This document shows positions 1-5,285 of a stretch of 5,285 nt of DNA, piece after piece (position 1 is the first letter of the stretch; each line of letters begins with the position of its first letter). Origin of the DNA: an uncultured Paracoccaceae bacterium (GTDB taxonomy: Bacteria > Pseudomonadota > Alphaproteobacteria > Rhodobacterales > Rhodobacteraceae); the NCBI GenBank assembly GCA_937900975.1, contig CALCPC010000119.1, positions 1-5,285 on the forward strand. Direction: 5' to 3'. The position numbers and the translations under genes were made by a program. The notes below the pieces were generated by a model. It was not told the origin of the DNA and searched no databases. It saw only the letters and a program-made list of their open reading frames with translations.

Positions 1-1
1 C

Positions 2-46
2 GCGTTTTCTGATGATCACTTACCCACTTTGAACGGAAAATGCTCT
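2..46. repeat. Imperfect palindrome, possible intergenic repeat element
   Basis: Bases 2-10 (GCGTTTTCT) and 35-43 (GGAAAATGC) form an imperfect inverted repeat that matches at 7 of 9 positions. The loop contains CACTT and CACTTT as near direct repeats. On the minus strand the element reads AGAGCATTTTCC followed by TCAAAGTG. In layout (a GAGCATTTTCC-like arm, then a CAAAGTG-like core, then a mirrored arm) it resembles the short palindromic intergenic repeats scattered through many alphaproteobacterial genomes. The likeness comes from memory of such elements, not from a match I could compute. The left arm runs up to the window edge, so the element may continue outside. Confidence 0.35.
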
Positions 47-120
47 AAACGGCCGCGCGGCGCGGGGACGACCTGAGACATCCAGAACCCCATACCGGGT
101 TGAACCATTTGATTTATGGC

Positions 121-153
121 AGCGTTTGGGGCCTTGGGTCTTTACGAAACGCT
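121..153 (-). terminator. Stem-loop abutting the chrA stop codon
   Basis: AGCGTTT (121-127) and AAACGCT (147-153) are perfect 7-base inverted arms around a 19-base loop. They lie directly after the TAA stop of chrA when read on the minus strand. The position fits a 3'-end structure, but no U-run follows, so this is at best a weak or factor-assisted terminator. A second weak stem, AACCC (86-90) with GGGTT (97-101), lies further downstream of chrA. Confidence 0.25.
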
Positions 154-1404
154 TTAGGCCAGCCCCAGCGCATAAAGGCCAAGCCCCGCGGCGGCGCCCA
201 ACCCCACCAACCACGCCATGCCAAGCCGTGCCCACCAGGCGAGGCCGGCAAATAGGACCAGCAGCAGAATTTTCGGCCAAACCGGCGTGGCAAGCCCCGT
301 TGGAAACAGCGCAGCCTCCCCCAGGTAGACGGTCAGGTTCAGGATCACCCCCACAACCGCCGCCGACACACCCGCCAGCGCACGCCGGATCCACCGCAAC
401 CGTTGCATCGCTTCGACATAAGGCGCGGCGGCGAGGATCAGCATGAAACTCGGCGCGAAGGTGTAAAAACACGCCAAGGCACCGGTTAGCGCGCCCAGAC
501 CTAAGGGATAGCCTGCGTAAAATCCCGCATAAACGTTCACCAGGATCAGCGGCCCGGGCGTTGCCTCGGCGATGGCAAGCCCGTTCAGCATCTCGGCCGC
601 ACTCAGCCAGCCATAATCCTCGACCGCGCGCTCGGCCACATAAGGCAACAACGCATAGGCCCCGCCAAAGGAGACGAAGGCCGCGCTGGTGAAAAGCGCT
701 GCGACATCGCGAAACGGAGCCGGCCCGAAAAGACCGTGGATCAGCAGCGCAACGCCGCCGATCAGAACCGCCCAAACGCCAAGGGTCCGCAAAACCGGCG
801 CCCAAAGGACCGGCGCGGCCTCTGGCCCGGACCCGGGATCGGCGGCCCGGAAAACAATGCCGGCCAGCGCGGCCGCCGCGACGATCAAGGGGAAAGGCAG
901 GCCCAGCAGCCAGAGACCGATAAAGGCGCCAATCGCCAGCGCGAAATGAAGCCGCGTCTTGATCGCCCGCCCGCCAAGCGTCCAAAGCGCCCGCGCAACC
1001 AGCACCAGAACCGCCGGCTGTACCCCATAAAAAACCGCGGCAACCGGCCCAACCGCGCCATAGCGGGCCGCGATCCAGGCCAGAAGGATCATCAGCGCGG
1101 CCCCCGGCAGGATGAAGGCAAGCCCCGCCGCCAACCCGCCCCGCACACCGTGAAGCCGCCAGCCAAGCCAGGTGGCAAGCTGTTGCGCCTCCGGCCCCGG
1201 CAACAGCATCGCGACGTTGAGGCCACGCTGGAATGCGGCCCCCTCGATCCAGCGCTTGCGGTCCACCAGCTCGTCCTGCATCAGCGCGATCTGCCCCGCG
1301 GGCCCGCCAAAAGACAGAAGCCCGATCTTGAGGTAAACCGGCCAGGCACGGCCCAATGTCGGCGGCGTCCCGGCCCCGGCCACACCCCGATCCCCATCCC
1401 CCAT
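154..1404 (-). CDS. chrA: ChrA-family chromate efflux transporter (long two-domain form)
   Basis: This gene encodes a 416-residue inner-membrane protein of the CHR superfamily, whose characterised members export chromate and give chromate resistance. The length fits the bidomain (LCHR) class. Each half shows the family signatures. The N-terminal half has SFGGP at residues 31-35, an ALMQDELVDRKRW segment after it, and LPGPEAQQLATWLG from residue 68. The C-terminal half has SFGGAYALLPYV at 245-256 and EATPGPL at 280-286. The rest is a series of hydrophobic segments consistent with about ten membrane spans. I chose the ATG at 1404 because AAGGAGG lies 9 bases upstream and family homology begins soon after, near residue 19. 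The same frame stays open back to 1647, but that stretch is Arg/Pro/Ala low-complexity and unlike the family. No chrB regulator or chrF lies beside it. Substrate is inferred from family; some CHR proteins are uncharacterised or may carry other oxyanions. Confidence 0.93.
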   Translation of the reverse strand: MGDGDRGVAGAGTPPTLGRAWPVYLKIGLLSFGGPAGQIALMQDELVDRKRWIEGAAFQRGLNVAMLLPGPEAQQLATWLGWRLHGVRGGLAAGLAFILPGAALMILLAWIAARYGAVGPVAAVFYGVQPAVLVLVARALWTLGGRAIKTRLHFALAIGAFIGLWLLGLPFPLIVAAAALAGIVFRAADPGSGPEAAPVLWAPVLRTLGVWAVLIGGVALLIHGLFGPAPFRDVAALFTSAAFVSFGGAYALLPYVAERAVEDYGWLSAAEMLNGLAIAEATPGPLILVNVYAGFYAGYPLGLGALTGALACFYTFAPSFMLILAAAPYVEAMQRLRWIRRALAGVSAAVVGVILNLTVYLGEAALFPTGLATPVWPKILLLVLFAGLAWWARLGMAWLVGLGAAAGLGLYALGLA

Positions 1405-1413
1405 CGGCCCGTC

Positions 1414-1420
1414 CCTCCTT
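1414..1420 (-). promoter_or_regulatory. Strong Shine-Dalgarno site of chrA
   Basis: The minus strand reads AAGGAGG here, 9 bases before the ATG at 1404. It is a full-consensus ribosome binding site and the main reason for choosing that start over the upstream in-frame extension. I found no convincing -35/-10 pair upstream of it. Confidence 0.8.
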
Positions 1421-1846
1421 ACATTTCGCGGCCTGTACGCCGCCGCTGCCGCCGCCGCCGGGCAGCGACGCCGTCCGGCCCAGGGCCAGCGCGGCTTCGC
1501 TTGCGGCGGGCCTATCGGAGGCCATAGAACACCAGAACTGTGTCGTCTGCGAGAATGGGCTGTTGGAACGCCTGTATGCGGGCGCGATGGGCATGCCCCG
1601 GTCCAGACCTGGGCCGCCCGCCATCTTTCGCCTGTCGTCTTTCGCACCCAAAAGGGTGAGGATCTGCCGGAAAGCTGGCCACATGGATCCTGTGCGGGTC
1701 GTCATTGTCCATTCATTGCACGGCCTTCCCCTCTTTAGGGTTGCGCGATGCCAAGGCGGATGCCAGCGTCCGCGCCATCACAGACCCCGCTCAGCATCAC
1801 CCACAGCCCGCCGCCATGCCGAACAGCCCCAACCGCACCGCGACCG
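1421..1846. other. Long spacer without a convincing gene
   Basis: Between the chrA ribosome binding site and the VOC gene there are about 425 bases in which I recognise no protein family. The chrA-proximal part (1440-1462) is a CCG-type trinucleotide run, giving GGC repeats on the minus strand. At the far end the minus strand has GGGGAAGG (1724-1731), followed by ATG codons in three frames at 1716, 1712 and 1705. They open a four-codon ORF (1702-1716), a 66-codon ORF (1512-1712) and a frame that runs on as a shadow through chrA. None resembles a known protein. The region may hold promoters for chrA and the VOC gene, a leader, or gene remnants. It contains no obvious sigma-70 hexamer pair, tRNA or strong terminator. 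Confidence 0.5.
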
Positions 1847-2485
1847 ATGACCCTAACGCTTGACCATCTGGTGTTCGGTACTGCCGATCTTGCGCACGGC
1901 ATCCGTTGGATGCGGGCTGCCCTCGGCGTGCCGCCGGCGGCCGAGGGGCGGCATCCGCAGATGGGGACGATCAATGCGCTTTGGCGCATCGGCAGCGCGT
2001 ATCTTGAGGTAATCGCGATAGATCGCGCGGCGCCTCCGCCACCGCATCCGCGCTGGTTCGCGCTCGACACCGATCAGATCACGGATCGGATCGAACGCAC
2101 GCCCCGGCTTGTGACCTGGGTGGTTGCGACCGACGATATGGAAGCCGCGCGCCGTCAAAGCCCCCGCGACCCCGGCCCTGCCCGGCGGTTCTATCGCGAC
2201 AGGCTTCACTGGCATCTGACGGTGCCGGCGGATGGGTCGATCCACCATGACGGCGCCTTCCCGTCGCTGATCCAATGGCCGCAGGGGGTGTCCACGCCGC
2301 AGGCGACGCTGCCCTATTCCGGCCTGTCGCTGGCAGAGTTCCAGATTGCCGGCGCGCCGGAGCTTCACAACGATCTCAAGGCTCTGGGCGCCGACCATCT
2401 GATCACCGGGTTCGAACCCGCGTCAGAGACGGGGTTTCTTGTCCGGATCGAAAGCCCGGAAACAGGTTCCGTCCACCTAAGCTGA
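1847..2485 (+). CDS. Glyoxalase-like (VOC superfamily) domain protein
   Basis: This gene encodes a 212-residue, probably cytoplasmic protein that fits the Glyoxalase_3-like branch of the vicinal oxygen chelate superfamily. Visible signatures are LDHLVFG at residues 5-11 (His7, a usual metal-ligand position), GIRWMRAALGVPP at 18-30, EGRHPQMGTINALWRIG at 33-49, and YLEVIAID at 52-59 (Glu54, a second likely ligand), then PRWFALD at 68-74. Later come FPSLIQWP and, near the C-terminus, a hydrophobic strand pattern expected of a second half-barrel. Members bind a divalent metal, but this branch has no well-defined reaction, so the substrate is unknown. The start is uncertain. ATG 1847 sits just before the conserved domain but lacks a Shine-Dalgarno sequence. 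The in-frame ATG at 1748 has AGGG 7 bases upstream but would add 33 Pro/Ala/Arg/Ser-rich residues unlike the family. The gene converges on the YggT gene, with 7 bases between stops. Confidence 0.85.
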   Translation: MTLTLDHLVFGTADLAHGIRWMRAALGVPPAAEGRHPQMGTINALWRIGSAYLEVIAIDRAAPPPPHPRWFALDTDQITDRIERTPRLVTWVVATDDMEAARRQSPRDPGPARRFYRDRLHWHLTVPADGSIHHDGAFPSLIQWPQGVSTPQATLPYSGLSLAEFQIAGAPELHNDLKALGADHLITGFEPASETGFLVRIESPETGSVHLS

Positions 2486-2489
2486 GCCG

Positions 2490-2509
2490 CGCCTAAAACG
2501 CATAGGGCG
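2490..2509. terminator. Weak hairpin in the convergent gene junction
   Basis: CGCCTA (2490-2495) and TAGGGCG (2503-2509) can pair with one bulged G around the loop AAACGCA. The hairpin straddles the 7-base gap between the convergent VOC and YggT stops and includes the YggT stop codon. It is short and has no T-run on either side, so a bidirectional terminator role is only a suggestion from position. Confidence 0.2.
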
Positions 2510-2783
2510 AGAGGTTGTTGACCAGGATGATCCGCAGCGCGTAAATCCCGACGATCACGACCAAGGGCGCAAGGTCGAGCCCGCCCATATTGGGCAGAAC
2601 CCTCCGGATCGGCTGATACAGCGGTTCAAGCAGACGGCCGAGCCCGCTCCAGATTTGATAGACGATGGGCTGGCGCAGGTTCAGCACCTCAAACTGGACC
2701 AGCCAGCTTAGGATCACCTGGGCAATCACGAAGAACCAGACAACGTCCAGGATCAAAAGTAGGATCTGCAAGAGCGAGCCCAT
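2493..2783 (-). CDS. YggT family membrane protein
   Basis: This is a 96-residue integral membrane protein, the usual length for single-unit YggT proteins in alphaproteobacteria. It has two hydrophobic segments, residues 4-29 (LLQILLLILDVVWFFVIAQV onward) and about 70-91. Between them lies the characteristic amphipathic linker LLEPLYQPIRRVLPNMGG at residues 51-68, with its conserved Pro and Arg residues. The family's function is poorly defined; in other bacteria it has been linked to membrane or cell-division-related processes and osmotic stress, and none of that can be read here. The ATG at 2783 is supported by GGAGGT at 2788-2793, four bases upstream, and by the family N-terminus starting at MGSLLQ. 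The frame is open much further upstream, but only as a shadow of the divergent thioesterase gene. Confidence 0.92.
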   Translation of the reverse strand: MGSLLQILLLILDVVWFFVIAQVILSWLVQFEVLNLRQPIVYQIWSGLGRLLEPLYQPIRRVLPNMGGLDLAPLVVIVGIYALRIILVNNLSPYAF

Positions 2784-2933
2784 GGGGACCTCCGTTACCA
2801 GTCGCTGGCGAGGACGTAATCCGCCCGTGCCGGCGCCGCAAGCCTGACAGCGTCGAAAAGCTGACGCCACGACGGCCTTGCAGCGGTGCGCGGGCTCCTG
2901 TCCACTTGGCAGGCACATTGGGGGGGGGGCGCG
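2784..2933. promoter_or_regulatory. Divergent intergenic region between YggT and thioesterase genes
   Basis: These 150 bases separate two divergently transcribed genes and so should contain promoters for both. The YggT Shine-Dalgarno site is at 2788-2793. A run of ten G lies next to the thioesterase start. Purely by eye I find no well-spaced TTGACA/TATAAT-like pair on either strand, so the promoters are not located. Confidence 0.5.
2920..2929 (+). repeat. Homopolymer tract of ten G
   Basis: Ten consecutive G residues end 4 bases before the thioesterase ATG at 2934, so they occupy the position where a ribosome binding site is expected. No other purine-rich Shine-Dalgarno candidate lies between 2900 and 2933. 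A GGGGG stretch can pair with the CCUCC of 16S rRNA using one G-U pair, so the tract may itself serve as the site. Tracts of this length can slip during replication and are also prone to sequencing error. Confidence 0.85.
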
Positions 2934-3461
2934 ATGTATCCCGTTGGACGACTGCTGGCCACCAGCCTTGCCGCGCGTGGGCGGCCACGGCTTAACATCG
3001 ACGATGTGCATGTGTCCCGGCACATGTGCCTGCCGTGGGAGCTCGACATGTTTTTTGAGCTGAACAACGGGCGGACGCTGACGCTTTTCGATCTGGGGCG
3101 GACGGGTTTTGCGCTGCGCACTGGGTTTCTCGATCTGGTCCGGCGGCGGCGCTGGGCGCTGACCGTTGCGGGCACGTCGATCCGCTACCGCCGGCGGATC
3201 CGGGTTTTCGACCGGTTCGAGATGCGGACAATGGCTTTGGGGCGGGACGCCCGGTTTCTTTACCTTCACCAAACGCTTTGGCGGGGGGAGGTCGCGGCCT
3301 GCTCGTCGCGTTCGCGCACCGCCGTGACAGATCTACGGGGGATCGTTCCGACCGACCGCGTGACAGAGGCGTTCGGCACCCCCGACTGGGCGCCGCCGCT
3401 GCCCGGTTGGGTGCAGGCCTGGATCGCGGCCGAGGATCGGCGCCCCTGGCCCCCCGGATGA
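2934..3461 (+). CDS. Acyl-CoA thioesterase family protein (4HBT/FadM-Them6-like hotdog fold)
   Basis: This gene encodes a 175-residue cytoplasmic protein predicted to hydrolyse acyl-CoA thioesters. The key signature is PWELDMFFELNNGRTLTLFDLGR at residues 34-56. It corresponds to the 4HBT pattern of an Asp (Asp38, likely catalytic) followed by an asparagine pair and the start of the long central helix. It matches the branch related to FadM and eukaryotic THEM6, in which the sequence D-x-F-x-x-x-NNGR is typical. Downstream, alternating strands (ALTVAGTSIRYRRRIRVFDRFEMRT, residues 79-103, and ARFLYLHQTLWRGEVAACSS) fit the hotdog sheet. A Pro/Trp-rich tail follows. ATG 2934 was chosen because the family region begins there; the in-frame GTG at 2886 lacks support and would translate through the G10 tract. 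The substrate chain length cannot be judged. It may share a transcript with the transporter genes 138 bases downstream. Confidence 0.87.
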   Translation: MYPVGRLLATSLAARGRPRLNIDDVHVSRHMCLPWELDMFFELNNGRTLTLFDLGRTGFALRTGFLDLVRRRRWALTVAGTSIRYRRRIRVFDRFEMRTMALGRDARFLYLHQTLWRGEVAACSSRSRTAVTDLRGIVPTDRVTEAFGTPDWAPPLPGWVQAWIAAEDRRPWPPG

Positions 3462-3468
3462 GCGCCGG

Positions 3469-3478
3469 GAGAGAGAGA
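3469..3478 (+). repeat. Short (GA)5 dinucleotide repeat
   Basis: Five GA units followed by GG (3479-3480) begin 7 bases after the thioesterase stop codon. The purine-rich run looks like a Shine-Dalgarno sequence, but the only nearby start, GTG at 3480, is too close to it. No gene is assigned to it. Confidence 0.6.
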
Positions 3479-3587
3479 GGTGCATCGCGGCCCAAACATT
3501 GTGCGGGACAAGACGCGTCGCGAAGACAAAGCGGCGCGCATACCCCGGGCCACACGGAAGGCGCTGTCAACGCGCCCCTGGCATGGT

Positions 3588-3594
3588 AAGGCGG
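3588..3594 (+). promoter_or_regulatory. Ribosome binding site of the DMT transporter gene
   Basis: AAGGCGG, with its AAGG core, lies 8 bases before the ATG at 3600. It selects that ATG over the upstream in-frame GTG at 3480, which would add 40 Arg/Lys-rich residues ahead of the first membrane segment. Confidence 0.6.
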
Positions 3595-3599
3595 TCGCA

Positions 3600-4511
3600 A
3601 TGGCCGAGATCCCAGCCCCGCCCGCCTCATCCGCCCTCAACGCCAATTTGACGGGGGCCGCTTTTATGATGGCCAGCATGGCGGGGTTCGCCACCAATGA
3701 CGCGCTGATGAAGGGCTTCGCGGCGGATTTCGGTCTTTTCCCATCGGTTTTCTGGCGGGGGGTGATCGCGCTTTGCGTTCTGGCCGCGTTGGCACACCGC
3801 CAAGGCGCCTTCCGCTGGCGGCCGGCCAGGCGGGACCGGGGCCTTCTCGTCTTGCGCGCGGGGGCGGAGGCGCTGACGACCATCGCCTTTCTCTCCGCGC
3901 TGCTCAACCTGCCGCTGGCCACCGCCACCGCGATCGTGCAATCGACGCCCTTGGTCGTCACACTGGCCGCCGCGCTGTTTTTGGGCGAGCGGGGCGGTTG
4001 GCGGCGTTATCTGGCCGCGGCGCTTGGCTTTTTCGGCGTGCTTTTGATCGTGCAGCCCAGCGCCGAGGGCATCTCTGTGCACATGGTGCTCGCGCTCGCC
4101 GCCGTTTTTGGCATCACGCTTCGCGATCTTGCGACCCGCGCGATGAGCGGCGGCGCCCCCACGGTTTTCATTGCGCTGGTCGCGATGGCCGCGATCACGA
4201 TGCTTGGCCTTGCCGGCAGCCTTGCCGAGGGTCCGCCCCCCCTGCCCGATCTGCGCACCGCGCTTGGCCTGACGGCGGCGGCGGCAGCGCTGATTGTCGG
4301 TTTTGTCGCCGGGATCCGCGCCGTGCGCATCGGCGCGTTCGGCTTTATCGCGCCGTTTCGCTATTCCATTATGATCTGGGCGCTGATCCTTGGCCTTGCC
4401 TTTTTTGGTGAGCGTCCCGACGCGCTGACCCTTTTGGGCAGCGCCATCGTTGTCGGCACCGGGCTTTTCACCTTCGCGCGGGAGCGTGCGGTCGCACGGC
4501 GTTCGCCATGA
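3600..4511 (+). CDS. DMT superfamily transporter (EamA family)
   Basis: This is a 303-residue inner-membrane protein with two EamA repeats and about ten predicted membrane spans, the usual DMT size. The first repeat spans roughly residues 17-150 and ends in the typical FLGERGGWRRYLAAALGFFGVLLI stretch (127-150). The second spans roughly 163-292 and ends in the equivalent FFGERPDALTLLGSAIVVGTGLF (268-290). GER at 129-131 and 270-272 marks the repeated helix-loop junction of this family. Residues 53 and 86, both Arg, sit in the conserved FWRG and LLVLRAG positions. The ligand cannot be told from sequence; family members export amino acids, nucleosides or other metabolites. The stop codon overlaps the ATG of the following MFS gene (ATGA, 4508-4511), so the two are very likely translationally coupled. 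Confidence 0.92.
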   Translation: MAEIPAPPASSALNANLTGAAFMMASMAGFATNDALMKGFAADFGLFPSVFWRGVIALCVLAALAHRQGAFRWRPARRDRGLLVLRAGAEALTTIAFLSALLNLPLATATAIVQSTPLVVTLAAALFLGERGGWRRYLAAALGFFGVLLIVQPSAEGISVHMVLALAAVFGITLRDLATRAMSGGAPTVFIALVAMAAITMLGLAGSLAEGPPPLPDLRTALGLTAAAAALIVGFVAGIRAVRIGAFGFIAPFRYSIMIWALILGLAFFGERPDALTLLGSAIVVGTGLFTFARERAVARRSP

Positions 4512-5285
4512 CGGGCGGGCGGCGGGGTGTTTTTGCCTGGATGCTTTTTGACTGGGCCAATCAACCGTTCTACACGCTGATCATCACCTTCATTTTCGCG
4601 CCCTATTTCGCGGCCGAGGTTGTGGGCGACCCCGTGCGCGGTCAGGCGCTTTGGGGCACCGTCACGGCGCTGGCCGGGCTTTCTGTCGCGCTGACCGCGC
4701 CGCTTCTTGGCGCCGTGGCCGATGCCGCGGGGCCGCGCAAACCCTGGATCGCGGGCTTTGCGCTGCTTTTTTTGATCGGGACGGCGGCGCTCTGGACGGC
4801 AGCGCCGGGCGCGCCGCTTTTCTGGCCGCTTGCGGCCTTTGTCGCGGCCTTCGTCGCCTCCGAGTTTATGCTGATCTTCGTGAACGCGATGCTGCCCGAT
4901 CTTGGACCGCGCCGGGTGCTGGGGCGCATTTCCGGCTCTGGCTGGGCGATGGGCTATGCCGGCGGGGTTCTGGTCCTGATCCTTGGCCTTTTGGTCCTGT
5001 TCCCGGCACCGGGGGGCAGCACGACGCTGATCGGTCTCCAGCCGCTTTTCGGGCTTGACCCGGCGACGGGCGGGCCCGCGCGCGCAACCGGGCCGCTGAC
5101 CGCGCTTTGGTTTGCTGTCTTCGCGCTGCCGCTTTTCCTCTTTGCACCGGATGCGCCGCGCCGGGCCGGCTTGCTGCCCGCGATGCGGGGCGGCGTCGCG
5201 GCGCTGCGCGGCACGCTTGGCAAACTTCCCGCGTCGGGGACGCTCTTGCGCTATCTCCTGGCCTCGATGCTCTACCGCGACGGGC
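4508..5285 (+). CDS. MFS transporter, UMF1/Atg22-like family (3' end outside window)
   Basis: The first 259 residues of a larger membrane transporter are present; the gene runs off the right edge still open. Signatures fit the UMF1 (Atg22-like) branch of the major facilitator superfamily. They are FAWMLFDWANQPFYTLI near residues 9-25, APLLGAVADAAGPRKPW at 64-80 (the MFS loop 2-3 region with the DxxGxRKP pattern), and NAMLPDLGPRRVLGRISGSG from residue 126 continuing to WAMGYAGG at 146-153, the most family-specific block. LASMLYRDG at 251-259 matches the start of the second half, where members usually read a Tyr/Asp-Gly motif. Family members usually have 430-480 residues, so about 45% is missing. 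The start is fixed by the ATGA overlap with the DMT gene; no strong separate Shine-Dalgarno sequence is seen, consistent with coupling. Yeast Atg22 exports amino acids from the vacuole; the bacterial substrate is unknown. Confidence 0.9.
   Translation, partial: MTGGRRGVFAWMLFDWANQPFYTLIITFIFAPYFAAEVVGDPVRGQALWGTVTALAGLSVALTAPLLGAVADAAGPRKPWIAGFALLFLIGTAALWTAAPGAPLFWPLAAFVAAFVASEFMLIFVNAMLPDLGPRRVLGRISGSGWAMGYAGGVLVLILGLLVLFPAPGGSTTLIGLQPLFGLDPATGGPARATGPLTALWFAVFALPLFLFAPDAPRRAGLLPAMRGGVAALRGTLGKLPASGTLLRYLLASMLYRDG

Noticed and set aside
53..65. GC hairpin CCGCG / CGCGG near the left edge
   Set aside because: It has a five-base stem with a three-base loop and no following U-run in either direction, so it is not convincing as a terminator.
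736..1527. Plus-strand open frame of 263 codons opposite chrA
   Set aside because: The product is Arg/Pro/Gln-rich low complexity without hydrophobic core patterns. It is the antisense shadow of a membrane-protein gene.
20..1705. Very long minus-strand open frame overlapping chrA
   Set aside because: It runs in a different frame from chrA, its product is Gly/Arg/Ala/Cys-rich with no family signature, and the chrA frame carries clear motifs. It is open only because the region is GC-rich.
2795..2905. Minus-strand frame ending in ADYVLASDW just upstream of the YggT Shine-Dalgarno site, possible remnant of a small gene (GTG at 2905, 36 codons)
   Set aside because: The tail looks protein-like and its stop sits close to the YggT site, but there is no ribosome binding site, no recognisable family, and the longer version only overlaps the thioesterase gene antisense.
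2886..2933. Upstream GTG start for the thioesterase gene
   Set aside because: It has no ribosome binding site, would be translated through the G10 tract, and family similarity begins at 2934.
3560..3576. Small inverted repeat GGCGC / GCGCC before the DMT gene
   Set aside because: The arms are only five bases with a seven-base loop in GC-rich DNA, which is expected by chance. It has no T-run and no operator likeness.
3480..3599. N-terminal extension of the DMT transporter from GTG 3480
   Set aside because: The GA-rich run abuts the GTG with no spacing, and the added 40 residues are Arg/Lys-rich and atypical ahead of an EamA domain. ATG 3600 has a better-placed AAGG.
3773..5223. Other long frames on both strands across the two transporter genes
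   Set aside because: They are Arg/Ala/Pro-rich shadows in GC-rich DNA and conflict with the well-supported EamA and UMF1 frames.

Overview
The window looks like chromosomal DNA from an alphaproteobacterium, most likely Rhodobacterales. That is inferred from the high GC content, the codon habits (much GCG, GGC, CTT and TTT in membrane genes) and the gene families present. It holds six recognisable protein-coding genes, the last cut by the right edge. I found no RNA genes, transposases, phage genes or CRISPR arrays.

Layout. Bases 1-153 are the non-coding 3' flank of a minus-strand gene; they carry an imperfect palindrome at the extreme left edge and a small stem-loop next to the stop codon. 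Bases 154-1404 (minus) encode a two-domain chromate transporter, ChrA. Bases 1405-1846 are a long spacer without a convincing gene; it has the strong chrA ribosome binding site and a few short overlapping ORFs. Bases 1847-2485 (plus) encode a glyoxalase-like (VOC superfamily) protein, which ends 7 bases before the stop of a convergent YggT-family membrane protein (2493-2783, minus). A 150-base divergent spacer containing a run of ten G separates YggT from a plus-strand hotdog-fold acyl-CoA thioesterase (2934-3461). After 138 bases come an EamA/DMT drug/metabolite transporter (3600-4511) and a UMF1-type (Atg22-like) MFS transporter (from 4508, incomplete). The last two overlap by the four bases ATGA and are very probably co-translated.

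How the genes work together. The only strong functional link is the DMT-UMF1 pair, two small-solute transporters in one transcription unit, perhaps downstream of the thioesterase. ChrA stands alone here, with no chrB or chrF beside it. The VOC protein, YggT and thioesterase look like ordinary housekeeping or accessory metabolism genes.

I see no clear sign of an undescribed multi-gene system. The points most worth a second look are non-coding: the G10 tract in the ribosome-binding position of the thioesterase gene, an 11-base inverted repeat bracketing that start, the palindromic element cut by the left edge, and the unexplained 442-base spacer upstream of chrA.
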